A DNA stretch of 36,233 bases from assembly GCF_007997005.1 (NCBI RefSeq), contig NZ_VOSL01000137.1:1-36233 (forward strand). Reading direction: 5' to 3'. The notes beneath the pieces were generated by a model. That model saw nothing but the letters and a program-made list of their open reading frames with translations, made no database searches and was not told where the DNA came from. How positions within the stretch are numbered: the stretch's first letter is position 1; each line of letters begins with the position of its first letter. Position numbers and translations under genes: made by a program. Shown here in pieces: positions 1 to 8,769 of the stretch. The DNA comes from Lujinxingia vulgaris. GTDB lineage: Bacteria; Myxococcota_A; Bradymonadia; Bradymonadales; Bradymonadaceae.

Positions 1-168
1 GAGGCGCTCGATCTGTTCACAATCTCGGCAACCGAGACTTTCGAGGCGCTCGATCTGTTCACAATCTCGGCAACCGAGACTTTCGAGGCGCTCGATCTGT
101 TCACAACCTCGGCAACCGAGACTTTTGAGGCGCTCGATCTGTTCACAACCTCGGCGGACGAGATATCC
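1..168. repeat. Four tandem copies of a 42-bp unit
   Basis: Units lie at 1-42, 43-84, 85-126 and 127-168. The first two are identical, the third differs at two bases, and the fourth diverges over its last dozen bases. Each of the first three contains the hairpin CTCGG-CAA-CCGAG. The unit is 14 codons long, so reading frames stay open through all copies: + frame 1 is open from the edge to the TGA at 424-426, and two - strand frames are also open. On the minus strand, the frame starting at ATG 188 reads a repeat like KVSVAEIVNRSSAS, and its inter-copy changes (Ile/Val, silent Ser) are the most conservative. The array may therefore be the 5' end of a leftward gene running off the window, or a non-coding array. 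The sequence here does not decide it. Confidence 0.9.
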
Positions 169-434
169 GCCTCCCTGACCCTCCTCATCCCGCCAACCCA
201 CGACGTGATCGCCCCCGCATTCCCTCCTCATCCTTCAACCGGACGAATCACCAACGCGCTCCCACAGCGCAAACCTGTCCTGAACGGGGTGCGTCGGAGT
301 CCAACGGTCCTTCCAACCTGCACTCCTTTCCGTTTTCCCCAAAATCTTGTACTCACTCTCTGCACTGCATCTACCGCGTCTTCCCTCAACATCCGATTTC
401 CGACCCTTTCCTTTGCCTCTGCTTGAGTAGCCCC
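169..434. other. Gene-free stretch before the J-domain gene
   Basis: This pyrimidine-rich stretch separates the tandem repeat from the first confident gene. A + frame stays open to 426, but its translation is rich in Pro, Thr and Ser, has no recognisable domain and does not show the C-ending codon pattern of the neighbouring genes, so I do not call it. I see no convincing -35/-10 pair or terminator hairpin. Confidence 0.5.
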
Positions 435-1316
435 ATGAACGAACTCCTCGTGGCCTGCGGCGATGTCGATCTCCTCAAGCGAATCCTGGCCGACCTCCCC
501 TCCGGCCGGTTCAAACCCGTGGCCACTCGGAAGGGCGCAGGCATCGCTCCAAAACTCGTCGGCCGCCCCGTCGCCGCCGCCGTCGTTCACGTGCACCTGG
601 CAGACCAGGCGACGGCCCAAATGCTCTCCGAGCTTCGCTCGCACCTCCCCGAACTGCCCATCCTGCTTCTCTACCCGGACCAGGCTCCCTCCAACGCTCC
701 GGTCTCCCGCTCCCTGCGCTACCCGGTGCCCGGCCCCGTATTCCGAAACGCGCTCAACGCCCTTCTACCCCGTCATCACTCTCAGGCGGATCTCGAACAG
801 TGGCGCGCCTTCTACAACGAAACCAAACAACGCCTGCAGCGCGCCCCCTCCCAGAGCTACTTCCAGCTTATGGGACTCAACAACGGCGCCCCCCATCACA
901 AAATCGTCAAAGCCTTCGACGCCCTCAGCCTCCGCTTTCACCCCGACCGCTACGACCAGTATAAATCCGAACGCTGGGGCCAGGCGCTCTACGACCACGT
1001 CAACGCCTTCTACAAGCTCTTGACCGAAGCCTACGCCGTCATCTCCGACCGACGCCTGCGCGCACGCTACGAGCAGGCGCTCGCCAGCGGCACACTCCGC
1101 CTCGACCCCGAAGCGTCCAACATGACCGAGCGCGGCCCCCGCACCCTCGACGAGATCTCCACCAACCCCAACGCCCGCAAGTTCCTCAAGCTCGCCCAAC
1201 GCGACCTCGCCATGGGCAACACCACCGCCGCCCTGCAAAACCTCCAGTTCGCCCAGAGCATGGAACCCCAAAACGCCGCCATCCAACAAAAGATCGCCGA
1301 ACTCCAGAGCTCCTAG
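435..1316 (+). CDS. J-domain protein with receiver-like N-terminus
   Basis: This 293-residue protein has a J-domain in its middle (about residues 137-207) with the HPD tripeptide at 169-171, which is the feature J-proteins need to stimulate the ATPase of DnaK-type Hsp70. The N-terminal 115 residues alternate hydrophobic strands and helices (VACGD, AAAVVHVHL, PILLLYP) like a response-regulator receiver, but I see no clear phospho-acceptor Asp in the expected place, so it looks degenerate. The last 45 residues resemble a single TPR-like helical hairpin. The Gly/Phe region and zinc fingers of true DnaJ are absent, so it is a specialised co-chaperone. I chose ATG 435; a TTG at 423 is an in-frame alternative. 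There is no clear Shine-Dalgarno. It lies 193 nt upstream of cdsA on the same strand. Confidence 0.85.
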   Translation: MNELLVACGDVDLLKRILADLPSGRFKPVATRKGAGIAPKLVGRPVAAAVVHVHLADQATAQMLSELRSHLPELPILLLYPDQAPSNAPVSRSLRYPVPGPVFRNALNALLPRHHSQADLEQWRAFYNETKQRLQRAPSQSYFQLMGLNNGAPHHKIVKAFDALSLRFHPDRYDQYKSERWGQALYDHVNAFYKLLTEAYAVISDRRLRARYEQALASGTLRLDPEASNMTERGPRTLDEISTNPNARKFLKLAQRDLAMGNTTAALQNLQFAQSMEPQNAAIQQKIAELQSS

Positions 1317-1509
1317 CCCCCCGATCCACTCGTTAAGAGCACACCCACCAACGCTCACACGAATCTTCCCTCGCCGCACACCGCAGCGCCCCACAACCAC
1401 CTGACCTCCTAACCACCCAACCTCTTAACCCCAAAACGCACACCACCCCACGCACACAACCCTATACACACGCAACCTCCCCACACCGCATCCCGCCCAA
1501 GCCCCCACG

Positions 1510-2358
1510 ATGTCTAAGAAAAAGTCCGACCTCATCCCCCGCCTCATCACCGCGATCGTGGCGCTGCCCCTGCTCATCTCCCTGATCGTCTACGCTCCGG
1601 CCTGGCTCTTCTTCGCCTTCATTGCCCTCGTCGGTGCCATCTCCATCTGGGAGTTCTGCGGCATCACCTTCAGCGCCGAACACCCGGGCGGTCGCCTCAT
1701 CGCCATGCTCCTCGGCGTCGGCCTGATGAACGTCCTCTACTTTGCCGAACCCTACTTTATCCCCGCACTGGCGGCCTCCACCCTGGCGATCTTCCTCTAC
1801 TTCCTCTTCGCCTTCAAAGAGCAAGCCCGCGTCACCCACCAGATAGGTTCCGCTCTCACCGCCATCCTCTACGGCGGCGTCCTCATCACCTTCATCGCCC
1901 TCCTGGGAAGAGATGGCGGCGACGCAGGGCCGATGTGGATCCTTATGACCCTGGCGATCGTCTGGGCCTCCGACACTGGCGCCTACTTCAGCGGTCGCGC
2001 CTTCGGCAAACACAAGCTCTACCCCTCGGTCAGCCCCAACAAATCCGTCGAAGGCGCCCTCGGCGGCGTCCTCGCAAGCGTGATCTTCGCCCTCGGCTTC
2101 CAGGCCCTCTACAACACCCTGGCTCCCGACGCCTGGAACACCTTATCGTTCCTCCAGATCCTCGCGCTCGCCATCCCCGCCAACATCCTCGGACAGACCG
2201 GCGACCTCGCTGAATCCCTCGTCAAGCGCGCTCACAACGTCAAAGACAGCGGCACCATCATCTATGGCCACGGCGGAATCCTCGATCGCATCGACGCGTT
2301 GTTCTTTGCCTCCCCCTGGGTCTACTACTTCATGAAGTTCACCTCCGGGGGCTTCTGA
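1510..2358 (+). CDS. cdsA: Phosphatidate cytidylyltransferase CdsA
   Basis: The product is a 282-residue inner-membrane enzyme that makes CDP-diacylglycerol from phosphatidic acid and CTP, the precursor of phosphatidylglycerol, cardiolipin and phosphatidylethanolamine. The family signature is complete near the C-terminus (about residues 236-262): S-x-x-K-R, then K-D-S, then Y-G-H-G-G-I-L-D-R-I-D. A second conserved patch, SDTGAYFSGRAFGKH, lies mid-protein. Several hydrophobic segments fill the N-terminal half, as expected for a polytopic protein. The length is normal for the family. It ends 21 nt before rseP, a classic neighbour, so the two are probably co-transcribed. No Shine-Dalgarno precedes the ATG. 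Confidence 0.97.
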   Translation: MSKKKSDLIPRLITAIVALPLLISLIVYAPAWLFFAFIALVGAISIWEFCGITFSAEHPGGRLIAMLLGVGLMNVLYFAEPYFIPALAASTLAIFLYFLFAFKEQARVTHQIGSALTAILYGGVLITFIALLGRDGGDAGPMWILMTLAIVWASDTGAYFSGRAFGKHKLYPSVSPNKSVEGALGGVLASVIFALGFQALYNTLAPDAWNTLSFLQILALAIPANILGQTGDLAESLVKRAHNVKDSGTIIYGHGGILDRIDALFFASPWVYYFMKFTSGGF

Positions 2359-2379
2359 CCTCCCTGCTCTCAGGCACCC

Positions 2380-4098
2380 ATGAGCTTCCTCTATTTCATC
2401 ATCCTCATCGGCGTCCTCGTCTTCGTTCACGAGCTGGGACACTTCCTCGTCGCCCGCCTCTTCGACGTCAAAGTCCTGCGCTTTGCCCTCGGGTTCGGCC
2501 CCACCATCGCCACCTACCAGCGCGGTGAGACCGAATACGCCCTCTGCGCTCTGCCCCTGGGCGGTTACGTTCAGATGCTGGGCGGCGATCTCGAATCCGT
2601 CGAAGAGCTCCCCGAAGAAGACCGCAGCCGCGCCCTGATGGCCAAGCCCATCTGGCAGCGCTCGCTCATCATCCTCGCCGGCCCCCTGGCAAACTTCATC
2701 CTGCCGATCTTCATCTACTTCATCTTCGGTATGATGCAGACCACCGCCCCCCCGGCCGTGGTCGGCCAGGCCTACCCCGAGGCCCCCGCCGCTCAGGCCG
2801 GAATGCAGGCCGGCGACGTCATCGTCGAGATCGAGGGCAAACCCGTCCGCTTCTTCCACGATGTCGCCCGCTACACCCGCCCCGCCTACGACCAGCCCCT
2901 CGAAATCGTCTACGAGCGCAACGGCCAACGCAACACCGTCACCGTCACACCGGCACGCTTCGAAGCCACCGACTACCTCGGCCTCGATCAGCGCACCTAC
3001 GGCCTCATCGGAATGCACCTGGGCACCGCCGGCTCAACCATCGCCCTCACCGAACACGACGGCCCCGCCGCGCGCGCCGGACTTGCCTACTTCGATCACG
3101 TCATCGCCGTCGACGGCCACCCCGTTCAACGCTTCCACGAGCTCGAATCCCGCATCCAACAGAGCGAGGGTAACCCCGTCGAAATTCAGGCCCTGCGACG
3201 CTTCCCCCTCCACGTCGACTACGGCACCTTCTACAAGCAACGCCTCATCAACGTCACCGTCACCCCCGAGCTCGTCGACGGCTCCTACGACATCGGCGTG
3301 ACCCCCTCCGAGATGGTCATCGCTCAGGTCGACCCCGACAGCCCCGTCGCCCGGGCCGGCCTCAAACCCGGCGACCGCATCCTCGCCGTGGACGACCGCA
3401 AGTTCTCCAGCTGGTCGCTCATGGTCAGCCACATTCACAACACCATCAACCAGCGCATCGTCGATCGCGACAACGCCGGCGAAGATCCGCCCCCCCTCGA
3501 CACGGACTTCCAGATCACCTTCCTGCGTGACGGTGAGCAACTCAAAACCACCCTCACCACAGACGTCGCCTCCTACCAGGATCAGACCGAACAGGTCCGC
3601 TACCGTATCTTCAACGGGTGGGACTCCTTCCGTAACTCCGTAGACCCCGAAAACATCCCCCACCCCTTCTTCAGCCGCGTCGCCTACAGCACCTCCGAGG
3701 CCTTCTCACAGACCTGGAAGTTCACCCGCATGATGACCCTGGGACTCGTCCGCCTGGCCGAAGGCCGCGTCTCCACCAAGTCCATCGGCGGTCCCATCAT
3801 GATCGGCGAACTCGCCGCAGAAGCCGGTCGCGCCGGATGGGAGCCCTTCCTCGAAATGATGGCCCTCATCAGCATCAACCTCGCCATCCTCAACCTCCTG
3901 CCCATCCCCGTCCTCGACGGCGGCCAACTCCTGCTCTTCGCCCTGGAGGCTATCAAACGAGGCCCCCTGAGCTTCCGCACCCGCCAGATCGCCGCTTACA
4001 TCGGCTTCACCATGATCCTCATGCTCATGATCCTGGCCTTTAAGAACGACATCGAACGCAACTGGCACCGCGCCGTCGAATACTTCGAATCCCGCTGA
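2380..4098 (+). CDS. rseP: RIP zinc metalloprotease RseP (site-2 protease)
   Basis: This is a membrane-embedded S2P-family protease, 572 residues, for regulated intramembrane proteolysis of anti-sigma factors or signal peptides. The zinc motif HELGH is at residues 17-21 in the first transmembrane helix, and the partner LDG motif is at 512-514 within NLLPIPVLDGGQ near the C-terminus. E. coli RseP is about 450 residues with two PDZ domains. Here the periplasmic insert is longer, and I can pick out three PDZ-like blocks at about 125-195, 205-300 and 305-405, each with an AxAGLxxGD-like or related core (AQAGMQAGD, ARAGLAYFD, ARAGLKPGD). It follows cdsA by 21 nt and precedes tsaB by 9 nt. No anti-sigma factor gene lies in the window, so its substrate is unknown. 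Confidence 0.95.
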   Translation: MSFLYFIILIGVLVFVHELGHFLVARLFDVKVLRFALGFGPTIATYQRGETEYALCALPLGGYVQMLGGDLESVEELPEEDRSRALMAKPIWQRSLIILAGPLANFILPIFIYFIFGMMQTTAPPAVVGQAYPEAPAAQAGMQAGDVIVEIEGKPVRFFHDVARYTRPAYDQPLEIVYERNGQRNTVTVTPARFEATDYLGLDQRTYGLIGMHLGTAGSTIALTEHDGPAARAGLAYFDHVIAVDGHPVQRFHELESRIQQSEGNPVEIQALRRFPLHVDYGTFYKQRLINVTVTPELVDGSYDIGVTPSEMVIAQVDPDSPVARAGLKPGDRILAVDDRKFSSWSLMVSHIHNTINQRIVDRDNAGEDPPPLDTDFQITFLRDGEQLKTTLTTDVASYQDQTEQVRYRIFNGWDSFRNSVDPENIPHPFFSRVAYSTSEAFSQTWKFTRMMTLGLVRLAEGRVSTKSIGGPIMIGELAAEAGRAGWEPFLEMMALISINLAILNLLPIPVLDGGQLLLFALEAIKRGPLSFRTRQIAAYIGFTMILMLMILAFKNDIERNWHRAVEYFESR

Positions 4099-4107
4099 GC
4101 TGTATCC

Positions 4108-4836
4108 ATGACTTCCCCTCAATCGTCTTCGACACGCGTACTCGCCATCGACGCCGCCACCCGCATCCAGGCACTCGCCCTCCTCGACGGCGATCACCTC
4201 CTGGAAAACCGTACCCAGCGCGTACGCTACAACCATGGCAGCGCCCTGCTCACCAACATCGAAGCCCTCTTCGAAGCCCACGCCCTCGCCCTCAATCAGG
4301 TCGACCTCTTCGCCGTCGGCCTCGGGCCAGGCAGTTTCACCGGCTTACGCGTCGCGCTCGCCAGCGCCAAGGCCCTGGCTCGTGCCCACAACAAACCCAT
4401 CATCGGCGTCTCCAGCCTCGCGGCTGCCGCCCTCCCCCTCGCCATCAGCGCTCCTGAGCGTCCCGTCTGCGTCGCCTTCGACGCACGACGAAACGAGGTC
4501 TATGCAGCCCTCTTCATCGCCCGCAACAACGCCCTCGACACCCTCCTCCCCGAAGACACCTACGCCCCCCACGACCTCGCCGAGAAACTCAGCGCGCTGA
4601 ACCTCTCCGCGCCCATCACGCTCCTGGGAGACGGCATCGCCCCCTACCCCGCACTGCGCAACCTCGGCGACACCACCGCCTTCCACACGCCCCCCTCCTC
4701 GCTCAATCCCCCTTCCGCCCTCGGCGTCGCCCTCCTCGCCAGAGAGCGCCTCGCCACCCACGGCCCCGACAACCTCGTCGCACTTGAGCCCAACTACATC
4801 CGCCCCTCCGACGCACGCCTCCCCTCAAAGCCCTGA
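4108..4836 (+). CDS. tsaB: tRNA threonylcarbamoyladenosine protein TsaB
   Basis: TsaB (YeaZ) is the non-catalytic partner of TsaD in the complex that transfers the threonylcarbamoyl group to A37 of ANN-decoding tRNAs. The 242-residue product has the ASKHA-type start LAIDAATR and the diagnostic LGPGSFTGLR at residues 72-81 followed by a long helix (ALASAKALARA). The metal-binding His pair of TsaD is absent, which separates it from its paralogue. The length is normal. It starts 9 nt after rseP and is probably the last gene of the cdsA-rseP-tsaB unit, since 162 nt without a gene follow it. Confidence 0.93.
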   Translation: MTSPQSSSTRVLAIDAATRIQALALLDGDHLLENRTQRVRYNHGSALLTNIEALFEAHALALNQVDLFAVGLGPGSFTGLRVALASAKALARAHNKPIIGVSSLAAAALPLAISAPERPVCVAFDARRNEVYAALFIARNNALDTLLPEDTYAPHDLAEKLSALNLSAPITLLGDGIAPYPALRNLGDTTAFHTPPSSLNPPSALGVALLARERLATHGPDNLVALEPNYIRPSDARLPSKP

Positions 4837-4998
4837 GGCACGCGCAGCGCCTGCGCTCCCGGCCTGATCCCTACCTCACCGACCAGACTTAAATTGCCCC
4901 CTCCCTAAACCTCCTGTTAGGTTGGTCTCAGATTTACGTCTGCCCACATCATCGATCGTCGCGTCTTTGCTGGCGCCCCGCTGTTTGGAACTCGTCAC

Positions 4999-6711
4999 AT
5001 GGACTGGAACCCGCCCCAACCCGGCGACATCTTCGAAGGCAAATACCGGATCGACTCCGTCCTCGGTGTCGGCGGCTTCGCGCATGTCTACCGCGCCACC
5101 CAGCTCGACCTCGGACGCCCCGTCGCCTTGAAGGTCCTCAAACCCTTCGCCCCCCCTCGCTCCGGTGACGCCGAAGCCGCCGAAGACGTCTGGATCAAAC
5201 GCTTCCGCCGCGAAGCCCAGCTCGTAGCCCAGCTGCGCGATCCCCACACCATCACGATGTACGAGTACGGGCAGGCCGACAGCGGCATGTCTTACATGGC
5301 CTTTGAGTTCGTCTCCGGCAAAAGCCTCGACGTCGTCCTCAAAGAATCTGGCCCCCTCTCCGCAAAACGCGTCGCCGCCATCTTAGCTCAGGCCCTCGAG
5401 AGCCTCGCCGAAGCCCACGAGTACGGAGTTCTCCACCGCGACATCAAACCGGCCAACATCCTCGTCTACGAGCACCTCGGCAAGACCGACCGCGTCAAGG
5501 TCCTCGACTTCGGCATCGCCAAACCCCTCGCCGATGAGACAGACCTCACCTCCAGCGACCTCACTCAGGCCGGCATGATCGTCGGCACCCCCAGCTACAT
5601 GGCCCCCGAGCAACTCACCGGCGAAGGTATCGGGCCGGCCAGCGATATCTACAGCATGGGCCTGGTGGCCTTCGAGCTCTTGACCGGCGGCAAAGCCGCC
5701 GCCGGCCCCACCACCATGACCATCATCAGCAAGCAGCTCAGTCCGGAGATATTCAAGGTCCCTGCCGACCTCGACATCCCCGCCGGACTCCGCTCCATCA
5801 TCGATTGCATGCTGGCCAAGAACCTCCAAACACGCTTTAAAACCGCCGGCGAAGTCGTGGCCCTGCTGGAACAGTGGGACTCGGAGACACCGCTGGTCGG
5901 GGATCTAACCCCTGCGCCACAGCCCGCCCCTGCTGCCCTGGCGGCCGGCTTCGGAGGCCCCTCTCCCGATGCGCACATCAACCCGCCCACCACAGAACGC
6001 CCGGCGGCCGCCCCCCTCACCGGTGAGATGTCCGGCCAGTTCGATGCACCTCGCAAAAAAAGCGTCGCGGCCCCCGTCGTCGCCATCATCCTCGTGCTTC
6101 TGCTCATCGGCGCGGGCCTCTTCTGGATGATGCGTCAGCAATCCACCGCACCCACGCCCGACCCTCAAGCCGAACTCGCAACATCCCCCACGCCCGACCC
6201 CGAGCCTTCCCCAGCCGTCGAGCCCGCCGCCCCCCTCGAACAACCCACTCCCGAGCCCGAGCAGGTCGCACTCGCCCCTCTGGTGATCGAAACCGAGCCG
6301 GAAGGCCTCGCGCTCTTCATCAACGACGAGCCCGTCGGAACATCCCCTTTAACGCTGCCCTCCGACGACCTTGACTACCCCCTCACCCTCATCGCCCGCC
6401 ACGATGACGGTCGCGATACATCCCTTCAGGTCGCAGATCCTTCCGAGACCATCTCGCTCTCCCTGCCCGAGCCTGCCCCCGAGCCCGAACCACAACCAAG
6501 AGCCAACTCCCGACGCACCGAGCGCTCCCGACCCGAGCCTCAACCTCGCCCCGAGCCCGAAGTCGCCAAAACCCGACCGGCCGCGCAACCCAAACCCGAG
6601 CCTCAGCCCGAACCTCAGCCTGAGCCCGAACCCGAAGAACGCCCGGCCGAAGACACCAAAAAGAAAGCCGCCCCCGAGCCCAGCTTCCCGGCCCTCGACA
6701 CCCTCTTCTGA
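4999..6711 (+). CDS. Transmembrane Ser/Thr protein kinase with PEGA domain
   Basis: The 570-residue product has a cytosolic Hanks-type kinase domain at about residues 15-285. The glycine loop is LGVGGFAHVY, the ATP lysine is K45 in VALKVL, the catalytic loop is HRDIKPAN at 146-153, and the metal-binding DFG is at 170-172, so all catalytic residues are present. A Pro/Ala-rich linker leads to one transmembrane helix at about 358-380. The outer part is Pro/Glu-rich and contains a PEGA domain at about 427-480 (IETEPEGLALFINDEPVG), then a long PEPQPEP-type tail. PEGA domains are usually thought to bind envelope structures. The next two genes follow within 20 nt, encode exported proteins, and may be partners or targets. 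The start fits the usual position before the kinase domain. Confidence 0.95.
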   Translation: MDWNPPQPGDIFEGKYRIDSVLGVGGFAHVYRATQLDLGRPVALKVLKPFAPPRSGDAEAAEDVWIKRFRREAQLVAQLRDPHTITMYEYGQADSGMSYMAFEFVSGKSLDVVLKESGPLSAKRVAAILAQALESLAEAHEYGVLHRDIKPANILVYEHLGKTDRVKVLDFGIAKPLADETDLTSSDLTQAGMIVGTPSYMAPEQLTGEGIGPASDIYSMGLVAFELLTGGKAAAGPTTMTIISKQLSPEIFKVPADLDIPAGLRSIIDCMLAKNLQTRFKTAGEVVALLEQWDSETPLVGDLTPAPQPAPAALAAGFGGPSPDAHINPPTTERPAAAPLTGEMSGQFDAPRKKSVAAPVVAIILVLLLIGAGLFWMMRQQSTAPTPDPQAELATSPTPDPEPSPAVEPAAPLEQPTPEPEQVALAPLVIETEPEGLALFINDEPVGTSPLTLPSDDLDYPLTLIARHDDGRDTSLQVADPSETISLSLPEPAPEPEPQPRANSRRTERSRPEPQPRPEPEVAKTRPAAQPKPEPQPEPQPEPEPEERPAEDTKKKAAPEPSFPALDTLF

Positions 6712-6727
6712 TCAACATCTGCCCACG

Positions 6728-7615
6728 ATGGATCGCAACATGCCTTCGCCACGCCACCTCATCGCCGCGCTCTGCACGCTCCTGGCCCTCTCCTCCCTGG
6801 CCACCACGGCCTTCGCCCAGGACGAGCCCACCGCCGATGAGCTCGCCCAGCAATACTTCGACGAGGGCGCAAGCTTCTTCATCGAGGGCAACTACGCACG
6901 CGCGATCCTCTCCTTTCGCCGCGCCTTCGATCAACGCCCCGACCCCATGATCCTCTACAACATGTCCCTGGCCCACTCCCGCCTGGGCAACCACCGCGAG
7001 GCCTACCAGACCACCCTCGCAACCCAGCGCATGGAAGGCCTCCCCGAACAGGCCCGCGTCCGCGTCGACGCCCGTGTGAACGCCCTCTATGTCGTCGTCA
7101 ACGCCGAAGCACTCGGCCCTCGTATGGCCGCCATCGCCGCCGGCGAAGAAACCGACACGCAGACCTCCGCCACCGAAGAAGTCGCCGAGATCACACGACA
7201 GGCACCCACTCCCGCCCAACCTGGCCAGCCGGTCCGCCCCATCGCGCCCCCGCTCGATCTCGACCCACAACCCGAAGGCATGGGCCTCGTCGGCTGGGCA
7301 GGCGTCGCCACCACGGTCGTCGGCACCGGACTCCTCACCGGCGCTCTCCTCATCGACCGCGGCCTCTCCAGCGACCTCGAAGCCTACCAGCAAGCCTCCG
7401 ATCAGGGCCGCCTCGACGACTACAACCAGCTCCGCGCCGACATCGAGACACGCGCCAACACAGGTAAAATCCTCCTCTACTCCGGCGCTGGCGCCGCCGC
7501 GCTCGGCCTCGCTATGTGGATCTTCGGCGCAACCTCTGCCGCCGACACCAACATCGACGTCGCCTTCGCCCCCGATGGCTCCTCCGGCCTGGTTCGCTTC
7601 TCCACCACCTTTTAA
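6728..7615 (+). CDS. Exported TPR protein with two hydrophobic segments
   Basis: I start this at ATG 6728, which gives a clean signal peptide: a short basic start, hydrophobic LIAALCTLLALSSLA, and probable cleavage after A30 in TAFA-QDE. The mature part begins with TPR-like helices (AQQYFDEGASFFIEGNYARA, then ILYNMSLAHSRLGNHREAYQ), followed by a Thr/Pro-rich linker and two hydrophobic stretches at about residues 198-220 and 245-265 that could be membrane helices. It is 295 residues. It follows the kinase by 16 nt, so the two are probably co-transcribed. This architecture occurs next to kinases in Myxococcota-like genomes, but its function is not known to me. ATG 6740 is a second possible start. 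Confidence 0.85.
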   Translation: MDRNMPSPRHLIAALCTLLALSSLATTAFAQDEPTADELAQQYFDEGASFFIEGNYARAILSFRRAFDQRPDPMILYNMSLAHSRLGNHREAYQTTLATQRMEGLPEQARVRVDARVNALYVVVNAEALGPRMAAIAAGEETDTQTSATEEVAEITRQAPTPAQPGQPVRPIAPPLDLDPQPEGMGLVGWAGVATTVVGTGLLTGALLIDRGLSSDLEAYQQASDQGRLDDYNQLRADIETRANTGKILLYSGAGAAALGLAMWIFGATSAADTNIDVAFAPDGSSGLVRFSTTF

Positions 7616-7633
7616 ATCACCGTGACCCCAACC

Positions 7634-8752
7634 ATGATCACCTCCTCGCGCTCATTCATCGCCGCGCTCCTCGTCGCCTCCCTGGGCCTCACCGGCTGCA
7701 ACCTTCACTTCGACCTCGACTCAGTCGCCGCCCCGGTTCAGGCCAACACCGACCAGCTCGACACCGACGTGACCGATGTCGAAGACACCGACACCGACGC
7801 ATCAGATGCCGGCGACACCGACACCCCCGACGTCGATGACACCGACACCCATGACTCCGGCGACGCCGACGACCCCGACGCCGACGCTGACGATGCGGGT
7901 GACGTAGACGAGCCGGACACCGACCCCATCGAGCCCCCCTCCTGCGCAGAAATCGGCCTCCTCAGCTGCGGTGAGCGCTGCGTCGACACCAACGTCGACC
8001 CCGACCACTGTGGCACCTGCAACAACGCCTGCGACATCACCGAGGCCTGCGTCGCAAGCGAATGCCAGCCCGTCGCCTGCCCTGGCGACGTCCCCCCTCT
8101 CACCGGCGACTGCGACCCGGTCAATCAGACCGGCTGCGCAGGCAGCAACGCCTGCGAACTCCGATTTGTCCCGCCACCTACCCTCGAGTTCCGCCCCTCC
8201 TGCCAGGCCATTGAAAACCTGGGAGACGGTCAGCTCGGCGATAGCTGCGAGCCCGGCACCGGCACGGACTGCGGCCCCGGCCTTCACTGCCATAGCTTCG
8301 ACCCGCCCGACCCCCGACTCGCGGTCTGCGTCAAAATGTGCGAGCTCGCCACTGGCGCCGGCTGCGCCGAAGACGAGTTCTGCACCCTCGACGACCCCGA
8401 CGCCGACTACAACGGCGTCGGCTTCTGCACCAAAACCTGCGACCTCCTCGCCACCGGCGCCTGCCCGGCCGGCCAGGCCTGCGCCCCCAACAAAGACTTC
8501 CCCGACTTAAGCTGCCAGCCCTCGGCACGCTGCCTCCAGAACGGTGGTTTCTCTCAAAAAGCCGAGTTCTCCCCCTGCTCCGTCAACAACCTCCACACCA
8601 ACGGCTGCCCCGCCGACCTCCGCTGCATGCGTAACGCCAACGACAACCAGCGCTGCCTCAAACCCTGCGACACCTTCGCCGACTGCGACGGCCGCGCCTG
8701 CGAACCCGCACCCGCCCCCTTCGCACACCTGCGCTTCTGCCAGGCATCCTGA
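7634..8752 (+). CDS. Asp-rich, Cys-rich surface lipoprotein
   Basis: The signal peptide ends in the lipobox LTGC with the lipidated cysteine at residue 22. It is followed by an acidic low-complexity spacer (about residues 35-100) built of DTD, DAGD and DVDD units, then a region with dozens of cysteines, including CGTCNNAC and repeated C-x-x-G-x-x-C spacings that suggest disulfide-linked modules. The 372-residue layout is typical of predicted outer-membrane lipoproteins of Myxococcota-type bacteria. The acidic spacer might bind calcium or simply extend the domain from the membrane. I chose ATG 7634 because it gives the signal peptide directly; a GTG 12 nt upstream is in frame. It sits 18 nt after the TPR gene. 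Confidence 0.85.
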   Translation: MITSSRSFIAALLVASLGLTGCNLHFDLDSVAAPVQANTDQLDTDVTDVEDTDTDASDAGDTDTPDVDDTDTHDSGDADDPDADADDAGDVDEPDTDPIEPPSCAEIGLLSCGERCVDTNVDPDHCGTCNNACDITEACVASECQPVACPGDVPPLTGDCDPVNQTGCAGSNACELRFVPPPTLEFRPSCQAIENLGDGQLGDSCEPGTGTDCGPGLHCHSFDPPDPRLAVCVKMCELATGAGCAEDEFCTLDDPDADYNGVGFCTKTCDLLATGACPAGQACAPNKDFPDLSCQPSARCLQNGGFSQKAEFSPCSVNNLHTNGCPADLRCMRNANDNQRCLKPCDTFADCDGRACEPAPAPFAHLRFCQAS

Positions 8753-8769
8753 TCGCGCCACCCTCCCCC

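Noticed and set aside
1-168. CRISPR-like repeat array
   Set aside because: The units abut one another with no spacers, and no cas genes are present.
205-426. Open + frame after the tandem repeat
   Set aside because: It is Pro/Thr/Ser-rich with no domain, and its codon pattern is unlike its neighbours. The repeat itself keeps the frame open.
6371-6727. Upstream extension of the TPR gene
   Set aside because: It overlaps the kinase gene, is Pro/Ser-rich, and would bury the signal peptide that begins at 6728.
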